From positions 222,498-286,497 of the forward strand of contig NW_020312270.1 of NCBI RefSeq assembly GCF_002999335.1: 64,000 nt of DNA. Direction: 5' to 3'. Of this stretch, positions 33,771-46,426 are shown one piece after another. Below the pieces are notes generated by a model, which had not been told where the DNA came from, did no database searches, and was given only the letters and a program-made list of their open reading frames with translations. Source of the DNA: Cyclospora cayetanensis (Eukaryota > Apicomplexa > Conoidasida > Eucoccidiorida > Eimeriidae). Each line of letters starts with the position of its first letter. Position 1 is the stretch's first letter. A program made the translations under genes and the position numbers.

Positions 33771-36700
33771 TTGCTATGCTACTTGACACTCGAAATAGTT
33801 TAGCCGCCTTGTTGCCTCTGCGTCGTCAGTGCAGCAGGAGCAGCTCATGGTTCCACCCGCGAAGGGAGCTTTGAAAGCTTTTACGATGCCGCTGAAGCAC
33901 CCTGAAAAAGCTGAAGCTATAACAGCGTCTGCTACTATCACTGCGGTGTTTTAAATATGTACACCTAGAAAGGGCTTTTAACTGGTAGCTTGCAAAAACA
34001 GCCACTGCATTAGAACCAGCTATACAGGGTGCAGCAACTGCTTGCATGGAATATTTCAAGGCTACAGAATACGCTGTCACCGCAGCTGCATCAGCAGTAG
34101 GAGGGCTTTTTGGCTGCTGCAGCTGAAACCTTGTTATGCCAAATCCCCTTGTGTGCGTTCTCTCATCGCTCCTTGCATTCAACCCTGCTCTCAGCAGCGC
34201 TTGTTGGGGGGACGGGGGGAGGGGGAAGTTGCTTCCTTTGATCACTGACCAAGCAGCTGCGTCGGCAGCAGCTGCACTGCCGCGTGCTTTTTCACGCCAT
34301 GACTGTAAGTGCTGCTGGAGGGACTGCTGCTGCTGCAGGCATGACTTGCAACCGAGCACCAACATATTGAAAGCAGCTGCAAGCCAGGGAGGGAGGAGAG
34401 GACGTGCTGTGGTGCGCGCATCGCTGCTGCCAGTATTGCTGCTTTGAGCTGCGATTTCTTCAAGTCCAGACTCTCATGGGGTACCCATGCAGACACACAG
34501 TGCATTTAAAAATTTTTTTTCACGTTACTTGATGGCTATGCGGCAAGCTGGTCGCCACTGCGGCAACAAACGGCTGAAGGAACTGCTTGCTGCCATAGAT
34601 CGCGCTGCTGCAGCAGGAGCTTCAGATAGTGTTGCTGCGATGATAAGGAAGTACGGCTTTGGCAACACACAGACACTGCGCTGCTTTTGTTGCTGTTACT
34701 CCGTGGAGCCGAGGCTTTCTCTGCTTGCTGTTCAATACAGCGACAGTACACTGCCAGCGAGTTAGTGACATGAGCGTCAGGAATCAATGCAGGGTTCATC
34801 TGTTCCTTTGGACCGGTTTTCTGATTGCGAAGCCTGTCGCGGCAGCAGCAGCCGCTGTTGCTGTCACGTAATCACCTTGTAGCTTTGCTGCTCACGAGCG
34901 ACAGTGCATGTGCCTCTTGCGTGGTTTGATGGTACTGGCGCTCCTGGAGCGGCATTGCTGCCAATCTGCAGTAACAGCTTGGGCATGTAGGCCTTGATGT
35001 TAGCAACTGCTGCATCGCGTGTGTTGATGAGTGGCTTTTGCCCCTGCTGCACTGCAGCTCAGGAGCTGCTCGTGTGCGAGGAGGCCAAGCCCAATGCCCC
35101 AGCTGCTGCAGTATGCGCAGTTGCTCCATGCATGCAATGCGTCAGGAAGGCTTTGCAGCTGCGATTTCTCTTGATCTTGTAGTTGGAGGGACTGTCACCC
35201 TGGAGTACAGCCTCCATCAGTGTGACCCCACGTTGCCAGTTTCTGGTACGGCGGAATGCAGCCTACCGAGCTGCTGCGCAGCTCAGCACCCTCCCTTACT
35301 GCCGATTGTGCTGTGCAGCCGCTTCACAGTGCTCTCTAGGTCAGGCCGCCGATACGTCAGCACAGAGAGTAGCTACAGCTCCGCAGGAGTATTCACAGCT
35401 AGATTCTTGCTGCTGTGGCAGTATTTTGTTCTTCGCCTGTTTGCGTGTGCCGAGCTCTCGACGGCGCGCACCACTCCTGCTGCTGAGCAACCAAGCGCAA
35501 ACCATCAAGACTGCTGCTGCCATGCATGGGGTATGGGATATGTGGCATGTCGTCTGAAGTGCCTCGCAGCAGAGACCCTGTCTGCTGGTGCGCTGGTTGG
35601 GCTTAACGGTATCGTGTCTGCACGTTGTGCGTCTGTTGTACACGTGCTTCTCCTTTCTTTGCCCGTTCCGCATGCCTCTGTTGGTGGTGCTTGGCTCAAG
35701 CAGGCTTTTGCTGCTGCGTGTTTCCTCACCCCGACGGCAGGAAAGCAGCCCTTTGCTGTTGCTCTCTAGCGCTGGCTGGCTGTTGTGTGCTGTGTGCTCT
35801 CCAAAGCCCCACAAAAAGGCATGCTCCTGTCAGCCAGCTTGCTCCTGCTGCAACAGAGCATGCTTCCTGCAAACGAGCAGCACCTGTCGCTGCTCGCACG
35901 GATGTATTCGCTGCGCAACTCTTGCTGCAGCAAACCCTGCTGCCGCCACAGAGCAAGCTGCTGCACTGTCCACAGTTGCTCGCTCTGCTCGGTGCATGCG
36001 CAATTGCTTTTGTGCCTGCAACTGACCCTGTGCCCCACATGCAAGGCTGGCGCTGTTGGAGCAGCTCCCGATGCCGCAGCCACACAGTGTTGCGCATGCG
36101 TTGTTGTCGGTAATGATGCAGTTGAGGATGCAGTCACTGCTGTTTTCCTGTGCATACACCCTCCTAGAACACAGTGAATGACGTCCGCGCTGCTGCCGTT
36201 CATGTGCTTGCTGCTGCAGTCCCTTGCAGCAGCTTGTGCTCCTTGAGCTCACGCGCTTGCCGACGCTGCCCCTCTGCTGTCCAACTAAGCCCAGCGCTTG
36301 TGCTTGCTGCTCATCCTGCCAGGTGCGTCGTCGTTGTGCCGTCAAGTGCATCGCCTACCAGCTGCTGTTGCTGCAGCAGCACGTTCGCCGCATACACCTG
36401 GGGCCACTGCCCGATTTCTTGTTAGTGAACTTCTCATGGGTCCTGTACGCGATGCATCTTATATCCCTCCAGTTGCTGCAGGTGTTGCTCTTGTTACACG
36501 GCATTCTCTTTTTGGTACTGCAGGTGATAATCAATCAGCTGGCGTTGTCGCAGCTGCTGCCGTCTTTCTTGCTGCCTCTCTAGGTGCTGCTCCAGGAACC
36601 GTTGCTACCTTTTTTGCTGCCCTTGCCCTCTCCCATGGGCTTCCTACTGAATCATAAGAGAGCATTCCACCAATAGCTGACAGGTTTGCCTATGATGATG

Positions 36701-38439
36701 CTCGTCTATCTTGCGCAGAAGTTATTGTCGTCTCCAGGGAGCTCATGAGCATGGCATGCAGCTGCCGATGATGCTTTTGGATCATTTGATGCAGCGACTC
36801 TACCTTCTGTCCGTGACTGGCCAGTTTGATGTCGAGACTGAGCAGTCCTCAAGGCTCTTGCAACTGCTGCTGCTTGTACATGCTGTGCTATCTTGCGCTG
36901 TGCGACATGCAGCTACGGCCAGAAGCATGCGATATCCTCCTTGCTGCGGCAAGGCTTCAACAGGTATAGTCATAGCGTCCCCATCAGACGGCTGTTCGAA
37001 TGCGTGCTGCACTTCTGCCACTGTTGGCTTTGTCGCTGCGCTTGAAGCAGGAGCTTCTCAAACAGGGACTGGATTTCCTGAACTGGCGCGTCTGTTCTAC
37101 CGAAGGCAAAGCATGCACCTGCCTCCGCAGCGACAGCTGTTGCAGTTTATGGTGCTTCCCCACGAGGCGAAGCGGCGAGAGCGGCACCAAGAGCAGGCTG
37201 CTCTTTTTTACAGCAGCAGTGGAGTGACACTGCGTTGGTAAGAAAAATGGAAAACGGGCGTTCCCGGAGCCGTAGCAGCAATGCGGCCGTACATGGCAGT
37301 AGCAGCAGCATCAGTAACAGAATCAGGAGAAGCAACAAAGAGCATATTTCGGAGGCATCTTAGCCACCCTTGCTACCGGTGGTTTTAATTACGACAACAG
37401 CCTGTTGTGCTGCTGGAGGAGCTATCTGGTGCCAACGCAGCCAGTCGTGCCTCCCCCAAGGCCATATGAAGTCTCTTCACGTTTAAGAAAATTCTTTACA
37501 CCCGTTGATGTAGCGTCAGGGAGTCGACAGACGTGTGTAGCTTCGATACAGTACTGATTTATTTTACCACCCAAAGCATCTTTTACCCCTGCAACTGCAG
37601 ACACTCTACATTGGACCCCAAAGTAAGCTGTTTCTTCCCGTTGGCGCACCTTCATCCTGGCCTTTAAGGTCATGCGGAAGCACAAGAGCAGCTGAGAAAC
37701 TAGAGCAACAGCTGCATGAGGTGACCCTCAGACGTCTTCGCTTTACACCAGGCTCTACAAGAGTATACACCCATACCCCCTCGTTCTGTGCTCTCAAGAT
37801 GTAATTGCCTCCGATTTGTTTTAATAGGAACCAGGCAGTGCGGTGTCGCTGCTGCTGAACAGCCAACCTGCTCATGCATGGGGGATTTCTGCCCCCTGAC
37901 CATACAACCAGGTGACTTCAAATCTATCAATGCAACAGGATGTCTGCCGTGTATACTGCTTCCGCCACACAACACGAATTGTGCAGACGATCATGCTGCA
38001 CAATCTTATTTTTTATGCCTCCAGTCTCTCTACAGACAAGGCGTCTTGTGGGAAGGGCCTGGGATATATGTACACAGATCTACGACCCCTACAGCTGGAC
38101 GCACACTCACGACTGTCACAGACACCGGTTTTTTACGGCCTTCAGAGTAATCTGCGTCCGTGGTTTTTTTCTTGCGTTCCCTCTATAGCTTCAAGTGTAG
38201 CGGGGCAGCAGAGGAGGTGCATGCAGGTTGCCTGTATTGTGCGAAGGCATAAAGAGTATGCGCCAGAGGGAGGGGCAGTAAAACGGGCACTTGCTCTCAC
38301 GCAGGCTGGCAGTCAAGAGGACTCTCGCAATGGTATCCACGCACTTTGTCGACGAAAACTAGTGCAGCAGGAAATGCGCAAGTATAGCGTTGCCCGCTAG
38401 ATTGCAAGCCCAACTCGATATGGGTCAGTGCAACAGTGC
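33771..38439. other. gene-poor, CTG/CAG-rich segment with Ala-rich frames
   Basis: About 4.7 kb between two convergent genes with no model I can support. Many short frames are open on both strands. Several plus-strand stretches look like decayed Ala-rich coding sequence, for example near 34590 (LLAAIDRAAAAGASDSVAAM), 36430-36650 (GVVAAAAVFLAASLGAAPG) and 37101-37169 (PASAATAVAVYGASPRG). They change frame often and are interrupted by stops. A minus-strand piece near 37600 (GGKINQYCIEATHVCRLPDA) also reads like protein. A non-coding RNA or a pseudogene cannot be excluded. Confidence 0.45.
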
Positions 38440-41400
38440 TTAAAAACCGTCCTTTTCTGCATCTTGTTGTAGCAAACCAAGAGCAGACACTAGCTGCTCC
38501 AGTTCTCCTAATGGTTGTTGCTGCATCAACTGCTGTTCCAGGGTGTACGTACACCCAACTCTGAGAGCTGTAGTGGCAGCGGCAACGACAGCACAAAAAG
38601 GGACGGCCACAGAGTCGGAGACAGACACTGTAGAAGCAACAGCAACAGATGCATTCGCCTCATCCCGTATTTCGGGGAGGCTCCTCAAATAAGCAGCAGC
38701 AGACAACAGCAGCTGTTCATCGCTCAGCCCTATTAACTGCTGCAGTCCCAAGGTGCTGCCTTGCTGCACTCTCTGTAGCACATGAATTGCAGCTAGCAAA
38801 ACCGGAACGGAGGCACACATCGCCTGCTGCTGCTGCTGCTGCGTGTGCTGCTGCAGCTGTAGGGGGTGCTGCAACTGTTCTTGCTGCTGTTTTCGTTGCT
38901 GCTGTTGCAGCATGGCGTATTCAGAAAGCAGGTGTGGGGTAGAGAGGCACAGCAACCGGCGGACCTTGCCCAGCAATTCGCTGTGGCTTTTCAAGTGTAC
39001 ATGTAGCTGCGGATATGCCAGCGATAAGCATCCCTCGGCATCTGCCAGACAGCATGCGAGAGAAGCCCGCTGACTGTCGAGTCGTGCCGCGCTCAAACAC
39101 ACTGCAGCAACGACTCCCTGCAACAAAGGGGCAGCAGCAGCATCCTGACCACGAGAAGCTACCAAAAACTAGCCAGCCAAGAAGCTGCAGCACGGCAAGC
39201 CCGTCTCCTCACTAGACACAGCAAAGACAGTGCCCACAAGGATTGGCTGTAGGAATTGCGAGCGGATAAGCAGTCGATTTCCGCTTTGCATGAGCATGCT
39301 GCTGCGCTAGTTTCAACAGGAGTGTACCTGGAGCAACTGAACGCATAGACCCTTCGCTTCCATGTCGCGAAGGGGAGGAGGCAGCAGAGACAGATACTGC
39401 TGCTTCAGCTGCATCACAGCCCTCTCAAACCTTCGCATGCACCTGAGGGGGTCAGCCCGCTGCTGCTCTTGCTGCAACTGCTGCACCTCGATCGGCAGCA
39501 CAGCAAAGATCTGCTGGTAAATAAGCGTGAGCGGAGGCCCTAAGAACCACTGCTGCATCAGCTCCTTCTGCAACAAACAGCAGCATCACGAAGGAAAAAA
39601 GCGAAGCTAAAACCGCAAGCCGAATGCCTCATGATTCGGCATGTCTTCAACCCCTCCCAGCGCCTGCTTCGCCGCTTTCCCGAGGCTCAGTCGCACCGCT
39701 AGAAGCCGACAAGTGCACTGTTCGTCGAGTTTGCTCCTGAGAGCGCCCAAGCAACAGTTCAAGATCAGTGCAAGATGACGGATGAGAACAAAGGCCTACC
39801 TTCAGAGCCTCTATTTCCTGGAAGGCTTTGAGTTGCAGCAGTGCGGCTGCCGCTGAACCTTCGAAGCCTCCAGCATCTTTCTGCGCTGCAGCGACACTCA
39901 AAAAGCACATACGGCAGCAGTTAGCGCCGTGTGGAGCAGCAGCGGCAGCATGACCGTCGACATGTCGAACAGCACCGTCGTTGGCTACACAGCAGCAGGT
40001 AAGACGCGCCCGCCTGCCTGCATGCATGCCTGCCTCACCAGCCTGTTTCGTGCGCTGCAGCATCAAAGAAAAGAGACTGTACGTCTTCGCCAGGCACAGC
40101 CGGGCCGCTGCTGTTGTACGCTGCATCACGAGCAGACGCAAAAGCAGCGAACGGGTGCAAAAAAAACTGAGGGCAAGCCTCATAAGATATGCATCCTTTG
40201 CAGCGGCAACACAATGGAGAGGGAGCTCTGAAGAAGAAAGACTTCAGAGAAATGCAATACACAGTGGCGAAAAAGGATCCGCGCGCTTCGGTATTGCTGC
40301 ACATACAGCGCGAGTGCTCCTACAGCAGGGTCCAACGACACTATGGCTGCTGCTGCTTGCATCCTTACATTGTGCTGCGGTGTATCGTCTAGAAGAGAAG
40401 GAGACTCTGCTGCTGCTGGAGGAATTTGCAGCGCGCACAACCACATGAACAAAGCCAAAGAGCTGTCGCAGGCAGCCCTCGCCTGCAATCGCAGTCATAG
40501 CATGCAACGCAGTGCAAAAGCTGCTGCCATGTGGGGGAAGAAATAAACAGCCGCAGCAACGTGCAGCTCGCAAAATACCCCAGAGGACGACTCCGAGCGG
40601 TAGACAACACAGCACAATTTGCAGCCTATCCGCTACGGTTGGATCAGCAGGACGGCAGAGGCAACACGAGGAAAGAGGAGGAGAGCACTTGCGTCTTTCG
40701 CAGAAACTGCAGTGGCAGCTCGGCACCTGCTCGAAAAGCGGCTCCCCTGCAACTTGTGAAGTCGCAAGGTGTTGCAGCATTTGTCGCAAAAATGCTCTTA
40801 GATCTCCCGCTGTAGGGTATACATTGTTACTGCTGTTGATGCAATGCCTAAGCTTGTACAGGCGTTGCAGCACGCGGCTGCTGCTGCTACTGCGCTTCTT
40901 CTCCTGGTGCTGCTGTTGCTGTTGCTCCTGCTCTTGTTGCGCTTGCCGCTGTTGCTCCTGCTCTTGTTGCGCTTGCCGCTGTTGCTCTTGTTGCGCTTGC
41001 TGCAGCAGCTGGGGGGAGAAGAGCAGCTGCAGCGTGTCTTCGTGAAGGCAGCACAGTCGCTGTCCGTACAGCCCGAGCAGCTCTTTCACGCTGCCCAGCA
41101 GCTGTGTCTCCTGCGCATTCGCTGCAGCAGTGGCGGCAGCAGTACACAGGAACCACGTGCATGCAATGCATGCATGCCAAACTGAAGCCGTTCGCTTAGC
41201 AGCACGCTGTTGCGTGCAGCAGCAGCAGCAGCACAAACACCAAGAGCGGCAGCAGCAGCAATCTTAGAAAACGCACTGAGAGGATGCAGGAAGGCGCCAC
41301 TCGTTCCAGCCTTCCGCCAACGAGAGACGAATGCCCGTAATAGCAGCACTAACAGAGGCGCACAGTCCACGAGACACCAGGCTGCGGCTTCCTCCTCATT

Positions 41401-44306
41401 TTGCTGCAGCAGAAGTGAACTGGATGCCATGCGTTGACTCGCGAGATGCTGCTGATCCGGAGTTTGCTGCTGCATCTGTTCTGCAAGTTGCTGCAGCGTT
41501 CGGCTGCGGGTTGTTAATTGTCTGCAGCAATTCCTGAGGTGTACAGACACTTTGCGCAGCAGCTCCGCTGCAACGGAGGGAACAAAGCCCCTCTCGCGTA
41601 GCCAGTCCCCCATTGTTGTGTTTGAAAAGGGGGAAGCATCAGAACTGGCTAGCACCTGCAGCAAAGCAGCATCAGAAGTAGCAGCATCGCCGAAAGTGCC
41701 AGGAGGGGAAACCTCCAAATAGGACGATAAACACGTCCTACAGACGGAGTGAAGGCAGCAACTGCAACAGCAACAATGGCTGCTGTTATTGAGAGGCACC
41801 CGTTCCAGCAGCTCATATTGCGCATCTGGTAGCATTAGGCACTCGACAGCATGTGGCGCCCTACCCCAGCATATCAGTACGCAGTCACGGCAGTTCAAAA
41901 ACACCAGCAACAGGAGAATTCCGAGATACCTTATCAAGAAGGAAGGCCTGACGTAGTTTCTCTTCTAAAGACGACAGTCCAGAGACAGCCCATGCAGCGA
42001 CTTGGTGCTGGAAAGGAGTGCAGCACACCAAAGAGATGCTGCTGCTGCTTGTTGAGCCGTCGCAGTAGGCTGCCACATCCGCTGCTGCAGGCGTAAGCTG
42101 CTGCCCTTTCCCCCCACTTGTTGCGCCTTGTGGAGAAGTCGCCGCTGCTGCAAGTGCGGCACTGCCAGAAGCTGCTGCAGCTGCTGCAGCAGCACGTAGT
42201 GAGTCTATTGGTAGAGGCAGACAGACTTCTGCCGTCATTCGCTGCAACACAGACTCCAATGTCAGCTGCGGCTGCTGCAGCGCGAATAGGCACTTGAGGC
42301 TATCACCAACGCCTAGTACATCCTGAAGAAGAGACACACACACACACAAGCAAAAACCTGGACCTCATACGATGCAGCAACAGCAGCAAAAACAGCAACA
42401 ACAACATCAACAACAGCAACAACAACATCAACAACAACAGCAACAACGACATCAACAACAACAGCAACATCAACAGCAACAACAACATCAACAACAGTAA
42501 CAACAGCAAAAACAGCAACAACATCAACAACAGCAGCAGCAACAGCAGCAAAAACAACAACAACAGCAACAGTATCTTGTGCTGCATTTGACTCTCTCTA
42601 GTAACCCTGATCCTTAGTGCTAACTAAGGCTGCCTACCTGCTTGTGCAGCGACTCCTCCAGCAAAGCTTTTGGCTTGCTGCGAATCTCCTTTCCGCAATC
42701 CACCATTATCTGCAGCGCTGGCTGCAAGCACTTGAGTTCACGAAGCGAAAAACATCCGGGAGTCGCCCCTGTCGGGGGAGCGTCTTTATTAGTGCCCTTC
42801 GATTCGGTGGAATCTCTGCCGCTGCCGTTCTCTTTGTCTGCTGCCAGTGCTTCCAGCTGCGCAACAAGAAGACAGAAAGGCTGTGTAAGACCATCTGACA
42901 GCTGTGGAGGATTCGCTGTGCACTGCACAAGGCCTTATTAGCTAGCGAGCCTTTTGCGGTGTCTATTTGGCTTCACGCCTCGAGGCAGTGAAAACCACAC
43001 GTGCACACGGTGCACCTGGATCAGGAGGTCAGCCTTTTTGTGATTTGAAGCCTCTGACTGGAGGCGTTTCAGACACCGAAGAAATTGCAATGCCCCCACA
43101 ACAACCTGCTCCGCATCTAGCAGTCTGAGAACGCAGCACAAGCGTCAGCAGCAGGGGCAGACAGCCGGGGAGGCAAGAGCGACAGTGGCGGAAATTATGA
43201 AATCTCATGAAAAAACTCGTGCAAAAAGCTCATGGAAAACTCATGAAAAAACTCATGAAAAAACTCATGAAAAACTCATGAAAAAGCTCCCGTAGCAAAT
43301 GGAGCGGCGAAGGGTCGCATGCTGGGAGAAAGACTCGCGTTGAAGGAGGCTTAGTTGCGTTTTGTTCGCTCTAAAAAAGCGGGAAGAGAACTCCTCTCCA
43401 GCGACACTGGGGAAAGCTCTCTACGCGTGACGACAAGGCATTCGAAGCATCAGCGGGGTAGAAGAAAAAGACGCATGCCCTTCACCAACGCACTTGTCTG
43501 CTTCCTCCACGGATGCCTCGAGACGACCGGCACTGTGCTGCGTCTGCTGATGCAGCTTTTGCACATGCTGCGAGATGCGGTGTACCTGCTGCTGCAGCTG
43601 CTCTATGCAGCAGGAGCTAAGTCCATCCTCTTGTGCTCCTGCATCATCGCTGCCGTCCCCGCGGAAGCGCAGAGAAGCGGATGCATTCGGCATGCCATGC
43701 TGCGCAACACTGTCGCTGCTAGATTCACTGCGGCTGCTGCCGCTAGGTCGGAGCAACTCTGCAAAGTAGGAGACTCCTGGAAGCAGCGATCCAAGGTGCG
43801 ATGACAGCTGCGACAAAAGGGAGACGGCGTGGCTGTAGGCCGTGTTGTTCGGGGTGTACATACAGGCTGGATCGACAGGAACTGAGGAGGATGAAAGTGA
43901 CGGCGCTTTGCTGCTTTCCAAAAATGCAGCCCCTGAATATTTCTCTACCAGCGCAAGAGCTTCAGTAGACGCGCGCATGAAGTCTCAGGGTTCAACATTT
44001 CGAGCTCACCTGGTTGCGTATTTGCGTGTCGAGTGCGACGACAGCCTCTTCCAGCTGCTGCAGTCGGTGTCCAAGGGCCTCAGGACCCTCCCCGCTCACT
44101 CTTCTAACAAATTCTCCTACACTGAAAGATGCTTCTGCTGCTCCGGGAACTGAAGACGCTTCTGGGGAGTCTGCAGCAGGGGGTTCCCGACCAAGAGACA
44201 GCAGCTGCAGCACGGAGGGCGGCAAATGCTGCTCTGCAACTGACCGCAAAAGACCAGAAATCCAAAAAAGAGAGTTCCATCCGCTTGCAGCTGCAGTGCG
44301 ATACAC
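38440..44306 (-). CDS. COG5: conserved oligomeric Golgi complex subunit 5, probable
   Basis: Probable subunit of the COG tethering complex, which holds retrograde vesicles at the Golgi. Exons recognised in order: 44306-44010, about 43942-43490, about 43140-42990, about 42900-42630, about 42330-41890, 41860-41100, about 41190-40670, about 39880-39800, about 39570-39330 and about 39160-38440 (stop). The clues are an N-terminal helical exon ending LEEAVVALDTQIRNQ, a heptad-rich part (QLQQQVHRISQHVQKLHQQT), LQFLRCLKRLQ, then LKCLQPALQIMVDCGKEI with LLEESLHKQ. VGDSLKCLFALQQPQLTLES follows, which matches in order the COG5 region after its rich-helical N-terminus. Long Gln, Cys and Ser inserts interrupt it. 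The call rests on remembered family pattern, with no single decisive motif. The true start is upstream and unresolved. Confidence 0.55.
38541..38556. repeat. 16-base perfect palindrome GGGTGTACGTACACCC
   Basis: The longest and most perfect member of the GGTGTA-NN-TACACC set. It lies in the last exon of the probable COG5 gene, where the minus strand reads V-G-C-T-Y-T-L. Confidence 0.85.
40921..41000 (-). repeat. 30-bp Gln/Arg-coding tandem repeat
   Basis: Two full copies and a partial third of GTTGCTCCTGCTCTTGTTGC plus GCTTGCCGCT. On the minus strand they encode alternating Gln, Glu, Arg and Ala (QQEQEQQRQA) within the probable COG5 gene. Confidence 0.8.
42370..42570. repeat. CAACAACAT/CAGCAACAA array
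   Basis: About 200 bases of CAACAACAT, CAACAGCAA and related trinucleotide-based repeats. It falls between two recognised exons of the probable COG5 gene and is read as intronic. On the minus strand it would encode Leu and Met only. Confidence 0.85.
43194..43290. repeat. CTCATGAAAAAA tandem repeat
   Basis: Six to seven copies of a 12-15-base unit CTCATGAAAAA(A), with CTCGTGCAAAAAG and CTCATGGAAAA variants at the left. It sits between two recognised exons of the probable COG5 gene, so is most likely intronic. Confidence 0.8.
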
Positions 44307-44309
44307 TGA

Positions 44310-45721
44310 ATTCGCGACAGAAGGTCAGGGGGGAGGGATCCGGAAGGGGAAAGGCGGTGTTGCAAGGAGCTCCCCCAAGCCAACACACAGCGCAGGGCCC
44401 ACTCCTTGAGCATAAATTCCCCTGCTGAAGTCGCTTTGCGGCTCACTGGACGCAACAAGAAGCAGGGAGGGAAAGGCAGACAAGACACCAGCAGCACGCG
44501 AGCAGCTCACCGTCCAGACGAATGCGTATCGAGGGACCCCCTTCAAGAGAGGGAGAGGACGTGGAGGACGGCATCTTGCCGCCTTTTTATGCAATTTTAC
44601 GTGTATTGGTGAGCTGTTTCTTCCGCAGCATGGCTGCTGCGCCCAGGGAAGCGGGGGGCCCCCCTGGTTCTCCAGCGGGTTCCTCCCCCGACCCCTGGGG
44701 GCCCTCCAAGCCTAGAGGCGCAGGAGGGAAGTTTCAAGCAAGCCGTGTCTTTTTGTTTTATCGACAGAATGCTTAAGGAAAGCGACCTTTGTTAGGGCCT
44801 CCTGGAGTGCTCGATTGCGCGTGGGCAGCCTTTGATATCCTACCCTGTACTTCCGAAGCACATGTCTGCCGCAGCGCAGATGTGCGCGATCGACACCCCG
44901 CAGGTAAGCTCACCCCGAAGCAGATCGCCGCATGCAAGAGGCCAGAGAGGGTTCCTAAGCTCTAAAATGACTCGCAGAACCGCATGCAAGCAGACTTGAA
45001 AGCCCCCGATTGGTGTTCTAGGTTCTCATGAGCAATCCTAAATCCAACCACCCCAAACCTCCAACAGCCTTCTACGCTCGCGTTCGCCACTGCCCCGCTC
45101 CATCGGTTGCTGTCGCTGCTGCTTTACTGGCGTTCCCGCCACGTCTCCTGTTGAGACCACCCCTTCACTGCTGCGCCTGTTAAATATATCGCTTCTACAA
45201 CAACGCTATGCACTTGCATCTTTAGCCTAATGCGCTACTGCCGTCCCTAGACTAAGCTCCCGCTGCAGGAGCAACCAACCCTCCCCCCGGCGCTACCACG
45301 TCGCCTCCTGCGCACCATCTGATCTGTGGATGTACACCAAAAAATCGGTTCCCTTCTAGAAGCCTCCATAGGAAGGCCTCCATGCAAGGAGCTTCGCGTG
45401 CCTCTCTAGAACCTAGAGGTTAATGTGCCCTTCGCTGTGACGAGTTGAGGGGGGGAAGGGGGGGCACGCGGGTTGTTGGAGCGAAAAGCAGAGGACCCCT
45501 CCTAGTTTTCCTTGTAAAGCTCCTTTCAGGGTTACTTCACTCATGTTTAGAACCCTTCACCCCCTCTCCTGCCGTCTGTGCTTCAAAACAGCACGCCAAA
45601 TACTTCGCTGCAGTTCCTGCCTCTGCGGAGAAAACGGGTTATCCCGCAAAACTCTGCGCTTCCACCATCTCAAGCGGAAAGCAATCTTCACAGGGGCACT
45701 GCCTGCTTCATCGGGAAAGAT
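44310..45721. other. intergenic, no supported gene
   Basis: Upstream of the recognised COG5 exons and downstream of COX19. 44520-44600 is open on plus and ends at a GTGAGC donor-like site, and minus frames may hold missing COG5 5' exons. Near 45100 a short Ala-rich plus frame (APSVAVAAALLAF) resembles those in other gene-poor parts of the window. No RNA gene was seen. Confidence 0.45.
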
Positions 45722-45732
45722 TTATTCAGAAG

Positions 45733-45812
<80 letters not shown>

Positions 45813-46426
45813 GGAATCTGGCAGGGACTGTCGAAACCGATGCTGGTTCTTCCGCTACTGCTGCCACTGCTGCTGATATTGCTGCTTGAAGTTTCTGTTG
45901 GTTCAGACGCGGGTGATCTGGGTGGATTGCTGCTGTTGTTGCTGCTGCTGCTGCTGTTGCGGTTCAAGAGGGGCATCAGGAACTGTTTAGGCCAGCTGAA
46001 ACGCGCAGCAACACGCCCAAAGAAGCCTCTTTTGGAGTACGGCTGAAGGGCCTGAACCCCAGCAACATACCCTGTGTCCTCTTTGCACTTTTCGACTGTT
46101 TCTGGTGATACTTCGAGGGGCGTATCGTCCGCTGTTGCTGCTGGAGTCGCAGCAGCATCAGGCGGCTCCGCGAAGCCCAGGAGAGACAGTTTTTCTCGCT
46201 GCATTAAGTTTGAGTCCATGCGGCACTGCAGAAAGGCCTTTGCGAGCCCACGACATGGAAAGTGGTCGTAAGCCGCAAATCTACCAGCTTGCGGGGACTG
46301 GTGCTGGGTAAGGCACTGCAAATACCGACGCTGCGCCTCGCTGCATTCGTGGTCTCTGTCTAGGGGGAAGCTGCCCTTAGCAGGGGGTCTTGAAGGGCCC
46401 CTCACTGCAGTCGCAGCCAACGACAT
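45722..46426 (-). CDS. COX19: cytochrome c oxidase assembly protein COX19
   Basis: Small twin-CX9C protein of the mitochondrial intermembrane space that helps assemble the copper sites of cytochrome c oxidase. Intronless, 234 residues from the Met at 46426. The family opening RPPAKGSFPLDRDHEC is clear, then C28-X9-C38 (CSEAQRRYLQC) and C58-X9-C68 (CRGLAKAFLQC), followed by RMDSNLMQREKLSLLGF, which matches the family's RM-X-LM-X-EPL-LGF end. The reading frame is also open 26 codons further upstream, but the later Met fits the family start better. Normal members are about 90-120 residues. Here about 130 more follow, ending in a Ser run encoded by AGC repeats. It is divergent from the gene at 46925 with about 500 bases between. 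Confidence 0.88.
45736..45810. repeat. (CTG)n tract, about 25 repeats
   Basis: The longest pure triplet run in the window. On the minus strand it reads AGC and gives the poly-Ser tail of COX19. On plus it would read Leu, Cys or Ala according to frame. Confidence 0.9.

Noticed and set aside
42303..42587. Minus-strand poly-Leu frame as a membrane protein
   Set aside because: It encodes almost only Leu and Met from the CAACAACAT array and lies between COG5 exons.
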